Positions 7,863 through 17,557 are shown, numbered from the stretch's first letter. The stretch is 64,000 bases of DNA from Thiomicrorhabdus sp965602805 (GCA_965602805.1 CBFCZK010000006.1:1-64000); one strand, 5' to 3'. The notes: generated from the letters alone by a model not told the origin. Numbers and translations: made by a program.

Positions 7863-8693
7863 TTAGCCATAACGCCCGGTAATGTAATCCTCAGTACGTT
7901 TGACGCGAGGATTGGTAAACAAGCTGTCCGTATCTGCATATTCAATCAACTCACCCATATACATGAAAGCGGTGTAATCAGAGACACGTGCCGCTTGCTG
8001 CATATTGTGAGTAACAATCAATATAGTAAACTCTTTCTTCAGTTCAAAGATAAGCTCTTCAATCGCTAACGTTGAAATAGGGTCAAGTGCAGAAGTCGGT
8101 TCATCAAGTAATAAAACTTCTGGTTTAATTGCAATCGCGCGAGCAATGCATAAACGTTGTTGTTGTCCACCTGACATGGCAAGCGCATTATCATCCAGTC
8201 GATCCTTGACCTCTTCCCAAAGCCCAGCACTTTTCAAAGCCCACTCGACCGTGTCATCCAACAATCTCTTATCTTTAATTCCTTGTAGTCGTAGACCGTA
8301 GCAGACATTTTCATAGATTGATTTTGGAAAGGGGTTTGGCTTTTGAAAAACCATGCCCACTCGACGACGCAATGCCGATACATCCATCTGCTTGTCATAC
8401 ATATCATCGCCATGCAGAGTCATGCAGCCGTCAACATTAACGATATCAATCAGATCATTCATGCGATTAAAACAACGCAACAGAGTTGATTTTCCGCACC
8501 CAGAAGGACCGATAAAAGCGGTCACTCTGTTTTCTGGAACCAGCATATTAACGCTATTCAACGCTTGCTTAGTGCCGTAATAAAGATTCCAATCTTTGAC
8601 TTCTATGGCAATTTTTTCATTGTCCAATGATAAGGCCTGGTTAGATCGTTCTAATGCAATGTTCATTTTTGTTTCACTCATGATTTGACTCAT
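7863..8693 (-). CDS. pstB: Phosphate ABC transporter ATPase PstB
   Basis: This is the ATP-hydrolysing subunit of the PstSCAB phosphate importer, on the cytoplasmic face. Walker A is GPSGCGKSTLLR, the ABC signature is LAMSGGQQQRLCIARAIA, Walker B is LLLDEPTSALD and the switch His is in VTHNMQQ. The first 25 residues before the conserved domain are extra compared with E. coli PstB. Starts at 8693 and 8681 (four codons in) are both possible; the second has a better placed purine-rich site. It is transcribed with pstA and phoU. Confidence 0.95.
   Translation of the reverse strand: MSQIMSETKMNIALERSNQALSLDNEKIAIEVKDWNLYYGTKQALNSVNMLVPENRVTAFIGPSGCGKSTLLRCFNRMNDLIDIVNVDGCMTLHGDDMYDKQMDVSALRRRVGMVFQKPNPFPKSIYENVCYGLRLQGIKDKRLLDDTVEWALKSAGLWEEVKDRLDDNALAMSGGQQQRLCIARAIAIKPEVLLLDEPTSALDPISTLAIEELIFELKKEFTILIVTHNMQQAARVSDYTAFMYMGELIEYADTDSLFTNPRVKRTEDYITGRYG
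8632..8643. repeat. Degenerate ACCAGGCCTGGT-like site
   Basis: AAGGCCTGGTTA region inside pstB keeps the right half (AGGCCTGGT) but has two changes in the left half. It may be a decayed copy or chance. Confidence 0.3.
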
Positions 8694-8806
8694 CTCTTTT
8701 TGTTCAAATCTACTCTGTTAACTGGTGACATAACAGAATAGTAAAATTTTGTAATGTTCTAATATTCTAACGTTCAAGAAAACCGCTCATAGACTGATTT
8801 TCATTC

Positions 8807-10450
8807 TTACTCAAGGGCTTTATATTTTTCACGTAAACGGTTACGGATGGTAATCGCGCCTAAGTTTAGCGACACAATAATGATGACCAGCAGTAGTGAT
8901 GTTGCGTAAACCAATGGTTGAGAGGCTTCGACGTTCGGACTCTGGAAGCCCACATCATAAATATGAAAACCTAAATGCATAAACTTGTTTTCTAAATGAA
9001 TAAACGGTGCCACGGTATCAATCGGTAATTCAGGCGCAAGTTTGACAACACCGACTAACATCAAAGGTGCAACTTCACCAGCCGCACGCGCAATCGCTAA
9101 GATTAGTCCCGTCATGATTGCAGGAGTCGCCATTGGTAACACAATCTTCCAAATCGTTTCAGATTTGGTTGCGCCCAATGCTAGTCCACCTTCTCGTAAA
9201 GACATAGGAATACGCGACAAACCTTCTTCAGTCGAGACAATCACCACCGGCAAAGTCAATAAAGCCATGGTCAAAGAAGCCCATAGTAAGCCAGGGGTTC
9301 CAAAAGTTGGACTCGGCAACGCGTAACCGTAAAATAACTCATCAATTGAGCCACCGAGGATATAGACGAAGAAACCGAGACCAAAAATACCGAATACAAT
9401 GGAAGGCACTCCGGCTAGGTTGTTAATGGAGATGCGGACTAGACGTAACACAGGCCCGTCTTTTGCGTATTCACGCATATAGATGGCAGCAACCACACCC
9501 ATCGGCGTCACAAACACAGTCATTAATAACACCATCACAATGGTACCAATCATCGCTGGGAAAATACCGCCTTCAGTATTCGCCTCACGAGGATCATCCA
9601 TTAAGAAGCTACCAATAGCACTAAAGAAAAAGCCCAGTTTTTCAGCGTAGTTCATATTATTAGGTTGCCAGAAGTGAACAATCTTCTCAACGGGAACCAT
9701 TAAGGTTTGGCCGTTACTGACACTGAGAGCAACCTCGCCTAATGTGTCTTTTTGATCATATAACACTTGCACTTCAGCCTGGTAAGCGGTAAATATTTTT
9801 TCTAATTCGGCGCGTTCCGCACTTAAACGAGACTCATCCTCTGGCGTAAATTCCTCTTTAATACGCAGTTTTTTCTCTTCAAAACGCAGATCTTCAATCT
9901 TTTTATTAACGACACCCATATCGAATTTTTCAATGGTTCTTATCGCTTCATGAAGCTCTTTACCCTTGTCGACCTGAGCCTGTAATTCAGCATGAATCTG
10001 CTCAGAATCTGTCGTTGTTTTGCCATTCATCGTGAAAGATGCGAACTGACCAAACACATGACCGTACTCAAAACGCTCAATGACCACAACGTCTTTCGCT
10101 AAGGTTTCCATATCACCCTGAATGTTTTCAGAGTTGACCCATTTGAAATCAATCCCGAAAACATCTCGGTTGCCCACTTTAAGCAAGTATTGTGGCACCA
10201 AAGTCTTTATACCTGACTCTTCAACCACGATTCTGTTTTTAGAGTCATGCAACTCACCAACAACCAGTGTTTTTTCACCCGTCGTGTCACTGCCAATATT
10301 AAACTCATAGACCGGATGTGGCCAAAAGTGTGACAATCCCTTATAGGAGATCATCGCTAACAAACTCAAGACTAATACAACACTGATACTGACCGTTGAG
10401 GCACTTAACCAGATCCAATGTTCGCCTTTGTTTAACCATTCTTTCATCAT
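8807..10450 (-). CDS. pstA: Phosphate ABC transporter permease PstA, with large periplasmic insert
   Basis: This is the second membrane subunit of the phosphate importer. At 547 residues it is nearly twice the size of E. coli PstA. The normal permease lies at about 290-547, with the ABC coupling loop EEGLSRIPMSLREGGLALGATKSETIWKIV. Residues 20-42 form an extra N-terminal helix. Residues 43-290 form a periplasmic region with a charged coiled-coil (about 155-235, KKIEDLRFEEKKLRIKEE). Such enlarged PstA proteins are known in marine gammaproteobacteria together with enlarged PstC. It follows pstC by 7 bases. Confidence 0.93.
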   Translation of the reverse strand: MMKEWLNKGEHWIWLSASTVSISVVLVLSLLAMISYKGLSHFWPHPVYEFNIGSDTTGEKTLVVGELHDSKNRIVVEESGIKTLVPQYLLKVGNRDVFGIDFKWVNSENIQGDMETLAKDVVVIERFEYGHVFGQFASFTMNGKTTTDSEQIHAELQAQVDKGKELHEAIRTIEKFDMGVVNKKIEDLRFEEKKLRIKEEFTPEDESRLSAERAELEKIFTAYQAEVQVLYDQKDTLGEVALSVSNGQTLMVPVEKIVHFWQPNNMNYAEKLGFFFSAIGSFLMDDPREANTEGGIFPAMIGTIVMVLLMTVFVTPMGVVAAIYMREYAKDGPVLRLVRISINNLAGVPSIVFGIFGLGFFVYILGGSIDELFYGYALPSPTFGTPGLLWASLTMALLTLPVVIVSTEEGLSRIPMSLREGGLALGATKSETIWKIVLPMATPAIMTGLILAIARAAGEVAPLMLVGVVKLAPELPIDTVAPFIHLENKFMHLGFHIYDVGFQSPNVEASQPLVYATSLLLVIIIVSLNLGAITIRNRLREKYKALE

Positions 10451-10457
10451 GATTCTC

Positions 10458-12740
10458 CTACAATGAACCGTATTTACGTCGCATACGCTGTCTGACGACT
10501 TCTGCTAACGTATTAAACACAAAGGTAAAAATAAACAGAACCAGGCCTGCTAAGAATAAAACTCGATAATGTGAACTTGCCACTTCTGCCTCTGCCATTT
10601 CAACCGCTAGGTTGGCCGCTAAAGTTCGCATACCTTCAAATAGATTCATTTCCATCAACGGCGTGTTACCGGATGCCATTAAGACAATCATGGTCTCTCC
10701 CACCCCTCGACCAAAGCCCAGCATAATGGCTGAGAATATCCCCGGACTGGCGGTAGGAATCACCACCCCAATCAAGGTCTGCCAACCACTGGCACCCAAA
10801 GCAAGTGAACCATTGACTAGATAAGTCGGGACGTTATAGATTGCATCTTCTGTCACCGAGAAAATAGTCGGAATCAATGCAAAGCCCATCGCAAAACCAA
10901 TGACCATCGCATTACGCTGATCGAAATCAATACCCGCGCTAATGGTTAACCAATGACGCATATCACCATTAAACCAAGCGTTCTCAATCGGTGAACTCAT
11001 CTGCATCGCAAACCACCCCAGAAAAATCACCACTGGAATCATAAGGACAGCACGTTTGCCTAACGGCACACTATTACGAATCACTTTAGGCAATCGCGTC
11101 CAACCAAAACCAAACAGCATGACGCCGATTGGAATCACTATTAACAGGGAGAAGAAGCCCGGTAGATTCTCTTCCATATGCGGTGCTAGCCACAAACCTG
11201 CCAAAAACCCTAAAATAACCGTTGGTAACGCTTCAATCATTTCAACCGTTGGTTTAATCCATTGGCGTGTCTGCTTATCCATAAAGAAGGCGGTGAATAT
11301 CGCAGCTAAAATCGCAATCGGTACGGCAAACAGCATGGCATAGAACGCGGCTTTGATTGTTCCGAACGTCAACGGGGTTAAAGAGAATTTCGGTTCAAAA
11401 TCGGAACTGGCTGAAGAGGACTGCCAGGTATAGGAAGGTTCTGAATAACCTTCATACCAAACCTTACCCCACAAGCTTGAAAATGAGACATCAGGATGTT
11501 CATTATCAATATCATATTGCACCAACTGACCATCAGCCGTTTCAACTAAAGCACCGTTAGAACGAGGTGAAATTGCAACCAGGCCTGCTGCAACTTCTGA
11601 TACTTTTTGAGTGGATAAGTGACGCTCGGCTGTTGAGTTATAAAGTTTAAATTGTCCAGAAGCATCCGTAACCGCAAAACCTTTACGACCCTTTTCGATA
11701 CCAATCGATTGAATAGGCGAGTCACTGACTGCAAATGAACGAATGTGCTGTAAAGAGAAATCATTATCGCTATCACGTACAGGGAACCACTGGTGCACAT
11801 TACCCTTATCGGTACCGATCATTAAGGAGTAATCGCCTAATAAGAAGCGAATCACGGTTGGCTGTTCACCATTATCCATTAAGCCAACATGCTGTAATAA
11901 GCTTGGCGACTCTACATCAGATAAGTCGTAGTAGTCTGCCGTGCCGTCTTTTGAAATCACATAGAGGTTACGTCCACTGCCATCCAACAACAACCAATTT
12001 AGATTCATGGTAGATTCAAAATCAACCGAAGAGTCTTCTTCTAAGGTGATTGAATCGCTGAGCATAGACTCTTGCTTAGAGAACGATTTAATGACAACAC
12101 GTTTAGAACCTCTGTTTTGATAAGCCACGCGAAGCTCTTCGTCTAAAGACTTAACCGCTAAAAACTCAATGGCCGAATCACTGATTTGAAGGATCTCTTC
12201 ACCATAGGGATAGGTTATTTCGGGAGAGACTAAACGTTGATCATTTGGGTAGCTAATCTGGTAACCATACTTGACAAGCAATACCCCACCTTCTGAAAGC
12301 CCGAATGCGACTACACTCTGCAATTCATCGACCACGGTAAAGCTGGTGACACTCTGGCCTTGCAATGGCAAGCTCTCTGTCAACTGGATATTACCATCCG
12401 CCAGATTAAAGCCGATTAACTTGCCTGATTCAGTCATTCTTAAAGCAGACGTTTTATATTCATCAATGCCATAATAGAGGGTCTTTTCAGCATGACCACC
12501 AGGCAATTCATAACGCTGATGCTGTTCAACACTGGCTGGAACAAACAAAGGAATGACCACATACAATAAAAAAAACATAATTAATAAGACTGAAAAAATC
12601 ACTCCTATACCGCCAATGGAAATACCCCATTTAACGAGTTTATCTTTTATATTTCTGCGTTTAATTCGCTTTTCGAACGCCGGCCCGGTTAGAGCGGCTT
12701 CCAAGGGCGATTGCGATTTTCTGTCTACTGCTGTAGTCAT
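10458..12740 (-). CDS. pstC: Phosphate ABC transporter permease PstC, with periplasmic propeller-like domain
   Basis: This is the first membrane subunit of the phosphate importer and the first gene of the leftward block. At 760 residues it is more than twice E. coli PstC. After one N-terminal helix (about 38-64), residues 70-430 form a repeat-rich beta domain with WD40-like spacing (for example VVAFGLSEGGVLLVKYG, LLLDGSGRNLYVISKDG and LMIGTDKGNVHQWF). The permease domain follows (about 460-760), with coupling segment NGSLALGASGWQTLIGVVIPTASPG. The role of the extra domain is not established; contact with PstS or the PstA insert is a reasonable guess. Confidence 0.93.
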   Translation of the reverse strand: MTTAVDRKSQSPLEAALTGPAFEKRIKRRNIKDKLVKWGISIGGIGVIFSVLLIMFFLLYVVIPLFVPASVEQHQRYELPGGHAEKTLYYGIDEYKTSALRMTESGKLIGFNLADGNIQLTESLPLQGQSVTSFTVVDELQSVVAFGLSEGGVLLVKYGYQISYPNDQRLVSPEITYPYGEEILQISDSAIEFLAVKSLDEELRVAYQNRGSKRVVIKSFSKQESMLSDSITLEEDSSVDFESTMNLNWLLLDGSGRNLYVISKDGTADYYDLSDVESPSLLQHVGLMDNGEQPTVIRFLLGDYSLMIGTDKGNVHQWFPVRDSDNDFSLQHIRSFAVSDSPIQSIGIEKGRKGFAVTDASGQFKLYNSTAERHLSTQKVSEVAAGLVAISPRSNGALVETADGQLVQYDIDNEHPDVSFSSLWGKVWYEGYSEPSYTWQSSSASSDFEPKFSLTPLTFGTIKAAFYAMLFAVPIAILAAIFTAFFMDKQTRQWIKPTVEMIEALPTVILGFLAGLWLAPHMEENLPGFFSLLIVIPIGVMLFGFGWTRLPKVIRNSVPLGKRAVLMIPVVIFLGWFAMQMSSPIENAWFNGDMRHWLTISAGIDFDQRNAMVIGFAMGFALIPTIFSVTEDAIYNVPTYLVNGSLALGASGWQTLIGVVIPTASPGIFSAIMLGFGRGVGETMIVLMASGNTPLMEMNLFEGMRTLAANLAVEMAEAEVASSHYRVLFLAGLVLFIFTFVFNTLAEVVRQRMRRKYGSL
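10540..10551. repeat. ACCAGGCCTGCT variant
   Basis: One mismatch from the 12-mer, inside pstC. On the coding strand it reads AGC AGG CCT GGT in the context A-G-L-V. Confidence 0.6.
11578..11589. repeat. ACCAGGCCTGCT variant
   Basis: Same variant inside pstC, encoding A-G-L-V in the propeller-like domain. Confidence 0.6.
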
Positions 12741-12797
12741 ATGCTTTTAACCTATCTCTTGAGATGACAAGATTTATAATGTACCTAATGTTCGAAG

Positions 12798-12819
12798 ATT
12801 ATAAACTTCTAATATGACA
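12798..12819 (-). promoter_or_regulatory. Candidate PhoB-dependent promoter of pstC
   Basis: On the minus strand TTGTCA (TGTCA at 12819-12815) lies 11 bases before a perfect TATAAT (12803-12798), about 60 bases upstream of the pstC start. This geometry, a Pho half-site in place of the -35, is typical of PhoB promoters. Further upstream repeats at 11-base steps are weak. Confidence 0.55.
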
Positions 12820-12854
12820 ACCAAATTGCAAAAAGGGCTAAACCTAAATGGCAG

Positions 12855-12873
12855 TTGTCACAAAACTGTAACA
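12855..12873 (+). promoter_or_regulatory. Rightward Pho-box-like repeat
   Basis: TTGTCAC (12855-12861) and CTGTAAC (12866-12872) are 11 bases apart on the plus strand, followed by TACAAT at 12888-12893. This arrangement points toward glnA, not pstC. It may be a second glnA promoter or a reversed pstC upstream site. Confidence 0.4.
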
Positions 12874-12929
12874 TTCCTATAGCCAATTACAATACTGGTA
12901 CTATTCAACGCCATATCCCCACCCCCTTC

Positions 12930-12957
12930 TGCACCACCAAAAAGAGGCATTGCACCA
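12930..12957. promoter_or_regulatory. Possible NtrC half-sites
   Basis: TGCACCA occurs at 12930-12936 and again at 12951-12957, two helical turns apart, 110-136 bases upstream of the sigma-54 promoter. TGCACCA is the left half of the classical NtrC operator; the right halves are poor. Confidence 0.4.
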
Positions 12958-13065
12958 TTATTTTCAACTTTGTGGCCATACAAACCAACGCTGAACTAGG
13001 CTATGAATTACGGCAAACGCTCTAAATTCAATAAGTTAAAATTTTAATAAAAATAGTTGGAAATT

Positions 13066-13080
13066 TGGCACGTTTCAAGC
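13066..13080 (+). promoter_or_regulatory. Sigma-54 promoter of glnA
   Basis: TGGCACGTTTCAAGC has the invariant GG and GC exactly 10 bases apart and a perfect TGGCACG -24 element. Transcription would start near 13092, giving a leader of about 40 bases. Confidence 0.8.
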
Positions 13081-13132
13081 TAACATCATGTAGATTACAT
13101 TTTTAACGTATAGCCCTAAAAAGGATAGCAAT

Positions 13133-14539
13133 ATGTCTCAAGAGATTTTCGATTTAATTAAAGACAATGACGTAACGTGGGCTGATCTACGTTTTACAGA
13201 TACACACGGTAAAGAACAACACGTTACCATTCCTGCATCCGCAATTGATGAAGATTTCTTCACTGACGGTGAAACGTTTGATGGTTCTTCAATCGAAGGT
13301 TGGAAAGGTATTCATAACTCTGACATGATCTTAATGCCTCAGACAGATGGTTTTGTTTTAGATCCGTTCACTAACGATCCTACTATTATCATTCGCTGTA
13401 TGGTAGTTGATCCTTCGAACATGGAATCTTATGAAAAAGATCCTCGTGGTATTGCTAAAAAAGCAGAAGCTTATTTACAATCGACAGGCATTGCTGACGC
13501 AGCATTCTTCGGTCCAGAACCAGAATTCTTTATCTTTGATGACGTTCGCTGGGGTTTAGATATGTCAGGTTCTTTCGTTAAGATTGATGCTGATGAAGCT
13601 TCTTGGAACTCTGAGAAAGTATTTGCTGACGGTAACGTCGGTCACCGCCCAAGTGTTAAAGGTGGTTATTTCCCAGTTCCTCCTGTTGACCAGCTACATG
13701 AAGTACGTGCAGACATCTGCGCAATGTCTGAAGCAATGGGTCTAAAAATTGAAGCGCATCACCACGAAGTAGCAACTGCTGGTCAGTGTGAGTTAGCCAT
13801 CGCTGGTAACACTTTGACTGCTAAAGCAGATGAAGTTCAAATCCTTAAGTACGCAGTACATAACACGGTACACGCTTTAGGTAAGACAGCGACTTTCATG
13901 CCTAAGCCAATTGTTGGTGATAACGGTAACGGAATGCACATCAACATGTCTTTATCTAAAGACGGTAAAAACATTTTTGCTGGTGACGTTTACTCAGGTC
14001 TTTCTCAAGAAGCGATCTGGTATATCGGTGGTCTAATGAAGCATGCTCGTGCATTGAATGCATTCACTAACCCGGGGACTAACTCTTATAAGCGTTTGGT
14101 TCCAGGTTTTGAAGCGCCAATCCTACTAGCATATTCTGGTTCTAACCGTTCTGCGTCTATTCGTATTCCGTATGCACCTTCTGAGCGTTCACGTCGTGTT
14201 GAGTTACGTTTCCCAGATCCAACAGCTAACCCATACCTAGCATTCGCTGCTTCGATGATGGCTGGTCTTGATGGTATCCTTAACAAGATCGATCCAGGCG
14301 CACCTTCAGAGAAAGATCTTTATGACCTTACTCCAGAAGAAGAAGCGACTTATGACACTGTTTGTGCATCACTAGAAGAAGCGTTAGATGCACTTAATGC
14401 AGATCGTGGATTCTTAACAGACAGTGGTGTATTCACTGATGAAATGCTAGATTCTTACGTCGATTTGAAGATGGAACACGTTACTCAGTTACGTGCGACA
14501 ACTCACCCAATCGAGTTCGAACTTTACTATTCTGCTTAA
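13133..14539 (+). CDS. glnA: Glutamine synthetase, type I beta
   Basis: This cytoplasmic dodecameric enzyme makes glutamine from glutamate, ammonia and ATP. The 468 residues match the usual bacterial length. Visible motifs are the entry loop FDGSSIEGW, metal ligands in FGPEPEFFIFDD, the ATP-site segment KPIVGDNGNGMHINMSLSKDG, and GSNRSASIRIPY. The regulatory tyrosine is in EKDLYDLTPEE (near 398), so adenylylation by the neighbouring GlnE is expected. A clear AAAGGAT-type ribosome site precedes the ATG. The upstream sigma-54 promoter suggests NtrC control under nitrogen limitation. Confidence 0.98.
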   Translation: MSQEIFDLIKDNDVTWADLRFTDTHGKEQHVTIPASAIDEDFFTDGETFDGSSIEGWKGIHNSDMILMPQTDGFVLDPFTNDPTIIIRCMVVDPSNMESYEKDPRGIAKKAEAYLQSTGIADAAFFGPEPEFFIFDDVRWGLDMSGSFVKIDADEASWNSEKVFADGNVGHRPSVKGGYFPVPPVDQLHEVRADICAMSEAMGLKIEAHHHEVATAGQCELAIAGNTLTAKADEVQILKYAVHNTVHALGKTATFMPKPIVGDNGNGMHINMSLSKDGKNIFAGDVYSGLSQEAIWYIGGLMKHARALNAFTNPGTNSYKRLVPGFEAPILLAYSGSNRSASIRIPYAPSERSRRVELRFPDPTANPYLAFAASMMAGLDGILNKIDPGAPSEKDLYDLTPEEEATYDTVCASLEEALDALNADRGFLTDSGVFTDEMLDSYVDLKMEHVTQLRATTHPIEFELYYSA

Positions 14540-14552
14540 TCCAGAACAGTAA

Positions 14553-14591
14553 GACATTAAAAAGCCCGCTTTATGCGGGCTTTTTAATGTC
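14553..14591. terminator. Terminator of glnA
   Basis: GCCCGC-TTTAT-GCGGGC with flanking AGACATTAAAAA / TTTTTAATGTCT that continues the stem, ending in a T-run. The symmetry allows action in both directions between the converging glnA and glnE. Confidence 0.93.
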
Positions 14592-14614
14592 TGTAATTTA
14601 ACTAAATTAAATTG

Positions 14615-14626
14615 ACCAGGCCTGGT
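14615..14626. repeat. ACCAGGCCTGGT palindrome (exact)
   Basis: Exact copy between the 3' ends of glnA and glnE, 24 bases past the glnA terminator. Confidence 0.9.
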
Positions 14627-14682
14627 AAAACGCTAATTTAGAATTAGACGTCAAGTCCTATCAGTCCAATTCCAGCTAAGCA

Positions 14683-17442
14683 TCAACTTAACATCAACTT
14701 ATTCCAAGTTGACTGCACAACTTCACGCTGCGCTTGATAACAACCACTGGAAACCAACGGCTTTTCGTTTTGCAGAGCGACTCGATGGTATTTAGAGCGG
14801 TAAACTTTATAAGCCTCAAGCAAGCCATCCACTTCTTGCGGTGTCAATAACTCAGCTTCGGCAATCGCCTCTAAAACTCTTAAGTTGTCACTAAAAGCAC
14901 ACAGTTTTGGATATTGGTTTGCATAGGCCAACACTAAGAACTGCACCATAAATTCGATATCCACAATTCCGCCTCTGCCCTGCTTTAAATCAAACAGTTC
15001 ATCATTGGTTTTATCGAGCTCCTTCTGCATTCTTAAGCGCATATCAACGACTTCAGTTCGCAAGCTCTCTATCGAACGGGCTTTACATAAAAATCGTGTT
15101 TTAAACTCTGTAAAAGCCGCCACCGACTGAGCATCCCCCACCACCGGACGCACTCTTACAAAAGCTTGATATTCCCAAACCCAGGCTTTGTTTTCTAGAT
15201 AACTTTTATAGCCTTCAAAATCCACCACCATCATGCCCGAGGCACCATTTGGTCGCAGACGAGTATCCACTTCATACAAAGTTCCGGAAGGCATTAAGGT
15301 CGTCATTAAGGAGATGATTTTCTGTCCCATTCTGACAAAATAGATGGCGTTATCGAGACTTTTACCATTTGAACCCACTGCCTGATCACTCGAATTAAGA
15401 CCTTCATAGACAAAGACAATATCTAAATCCGAACCATAACCCAACTCAATACCACCAACCTTACCGTAACCCAACACCATAAAGGGGTTACGTTTATTGG
15501 CTTCGGTCATACCGCCTGGCAAACCGCTGCGCTGTTGCATCATTCGCCATGCAAACTCAACGACCGTATTCAGAACAGCCTCGGCAATCCAAGTCAGATA
15601 ATCACTGACTTTTATGACCGGCAGATGCCCCGTAATATCGGCAGCGGCCACCTTAAAGACTTGCGCATGGCGCCACTGACGAATCTGATTCATAAAGACC
15701 TCTTCATCCTGACCCACACTGTCCAGCAAAGCTCGAGCTTCTTCTTGTAGCGCTGAAGCTTCTAAAGGTGCATATAACGCCCGCTCATCTAATAACTGAT
15801 CCAATAACGCAGGATACTTAACTAACATATCCGTTAGCCAAGCACTGACATCACACAACTTAACCAAATGCGCTAAAGACTCAGGATTCTCTTTTAACAA
15901 CACCAAATAAACACTACGTTTCGCGATTGATTCAATCACCGAGAGAACACGTTTTAACGACTCTTCACTGTACTCCGGCTTCAGAACCTCACGCATCAAC
16001 AAGGGCATGGTCGCATTTAAACGCTCCGTCCCCTCGCTGCCCAAAGTTTTAATCATACGACTCTCTTTAAAGTCTTTGATCGCCTTTAAAAAACGTCCCG
16101 CTTTATCATCTGGTAAATTCTGCTGACTTAAATCATCGACATCGTCTAAATCAGACAACCAAACTTCAGATAAGTGGTCTTGAGCCTCACTCACTTCGTC
16201 TTCCGCAAATACCTCATTAAACTGCCCCTGCACAAATTCTAAATGCTGATTCAAGACCACCATAAACTCAGCGTATTCAGCAAAACCCATTGAATTCGCG
16301 AGCATAAGTTGCTGATAAGGATCACTCGGTAACGTATGCGTCTGCTGATCGCGCCACTCTTGCAAACGATTCTCTGCACGTCTTAAAAACTCATACGCGG
16401 CTCTTAAAGTTTGGTGACTCTCAATGTCGAGAAAACCATTATTCTCTAAAACCTGCAAAGTAGTCAGCAAGGAACGACTTTGTAAGGCTTTGTCGCGCCC
16501 GCCGTGCACCAATTGGAAAGCTTGTGCTATAAATTCTATCTCTCTAATCCCGCCAGGCCCGAGTTTAATGTTATTTATCATGCCTTTCTTTTTAACCTGC
16601 GCGGCAATCATCTGTTTTAACTCGCGCAAAGATTCCATTGCACTGAAATCGACATAACGGCGATAGATAAATGGTCGCAATATATCAAACATATACTTTG
16701 CATCTTCCGCTTCACCCGCCATTACCCTCGCCTTAACCAAAGCGTAGCGCTCCCAAGCACGACCATGAAGTTCATAATAGTGCTCTAAACTGGCAAAAGT
16801 GACTGCCAGAGGCCCAGCATCCCCAAAGGGACGCAAACGCATATCCACGCGATAGACGAATCCATCCCCTGTCATTTCATTTAATGATTTATTCAAGGCC
16901 TGTCCTAAACGGGTAAAAAACACATCATTAGAGATGGTTCGCTTAGCATTTGAATTTTCATCCAAACGGGTTTCACCGCCCTCAGGGTAAGCAAAAATCA
17001 GATCAATATCGGATGAAAAGTTCAGCTCCTGACCACCCAGTTTGCCCATACCGATCACCAACATTTTCTGTTGCAAACCAGAATCTCTGCCATACGGCGT
17101 ACCGTAGCGCTGACAAAAACGTTCATAATGCCAATCTAAGGACGATGTAACCAAAGCATCCGCTAAATCAGACATGGTTTTCATTACTTCTTGCAGACTC
17201 GCTAGGCCGGATAAATCACGGATGGCAATACGCCCCATCTGCCAGTTACGGGCCTGTCTTAACACCGCCTTCAACTGCTCTTCATCCGTAGCCGCTATTA
17301 CCTGCTGATAGACTTTTTGATACAGCTCACCTTCAGCCCATAATTCTTGCCAGCTGACGGGATCTTTTAGGTCGGGAAAACGTTGGATTTTTTGCTCAAC
17401 GAAAGGGCTCCACTGTTGAACTTGTTCGAATGAATACTGCAT
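14683..17442 (-). CDS. glnE: Bifunctional glutamine synthetase adenylyltransferase / deadenylylase
   Basis: This cytoplasmic enzyme adds AMP to, and removes it from, the regulatory tyrosine of glutamine synthetase in response to PII and glutamine. The 919-residue chain has two nucleotidyltransferase domains. The N-terminal one has GKLGGQELNFSSDIDLIFAYPEGG (about 133-157) and the C-terminal one has GYGKVGGIELGYGSDLDIVFVYEG (about 650-675). Each carries the GSD-x-D metal motif. The linking and C-terminal helical regions (GPGGIREIEFIAQ, GRGGIVDIEFMVQ) are typical. It lies tail-to-tail with its substrate gene glnA, which is not the E. coli arrangement. Confidence 0.96.
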   Translation of the reverse strand: MQYSFEQVQQWSPFVEQKIQRFPDLKDPVSWQELWAEGELYQKVYQQVIAATDEEQLKAVLRQARNWQMGRIAIRDLSGLASLQEVMKTMSDLADALVTSSLDWHYERFCQRYGTPYGRDSGLQQKMLVIGMGKLGGQELNFSSDIDLIFAYPEGGETRLDENSNAKRTISNDVFFTRLGQALNKSLNEMTGDGFVYRVDMRLRPFGDAGPLAVTFASLEHYYELHGRAWERYALVKARVMAGEAEDAKYMFDILRPFIYRRYVDFSAMESLRELKQMIAAQVKKKGMINNIKLGPGGIREIEFIAQAFQLVHGGRDKALQSRSLLTTLQVLENNGFLDIESHQTLRAAYEFLRRAENRLQEWRDQQTHTLPSDPYQQLMLANSMGFAEYAEFMVVLNQHLEFVQGQFNEVFAEDEVSEAQDHLSEVWLSDLDDVDDLSQQNLPDDKAGRFLKAIKDFKESRMIKTLGSEGTERLNATMPLLMREVLKPEYSEESLKRVLSVIESIAKRSVYLVLLKENPESLAHLVKLCDVSAWLTDMLVKYPALLDQLLDERALYAPLEASALQEEARALLDSVGQDEEVFMNQIRQWRHAQVFKVAAADITGHLPVIKVSDYLTWIAEAVLNTVVEFAWRMMQQRSGLPGGMTEANKRNPFMVLGYGKVGGIELGYGSDLDIVFVYEGLNSSDQAVGSNGKSLDNAIYFVRMGQKIISLMTTLMPSGTLYEVDTRLRPNGASGMMVVDFEGYKSYLENKAWVWEYQAFVRVRPVVGDAQSVAAFTEFKTRFLCKARSIESLRTEVVDMRLRMQKELDKTNDELFDLKQGRGGIVDIEFMVQFLVLAYANQYPKLCAFSDNLRVLEAIAEAELLTPQEVDGLLEAYKVYRSKYHRVALQNEKPLVSSGCYQAQREVVQSTWNKLMLS

Positions 17443-17557
17443 CTTTAAAGGGATCCTTATAAAGCATTATTTTGTTATTTAATCTGTTAATTTATATCTT
17501 CTAATGTAGCACTTTCATGACGAATTGCGCGACGATTTTAATCTCTTTAAGCAAACG

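Larger units (their letters stand above)
12741..13132. other. 392-base divergent control region, pstC / glnA
   Basis: It contains the leftward pstC promoter (12798-12819), a rightward Pho-box-like pair (12855-12873), two TGCACCA sites 21 bases apart, and the sigma-54 promoter of glnA (13066-13080). No gene is seen. It contains no copy of the ACCAGGCCTGGT palindrome. Confidence 0.7.
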
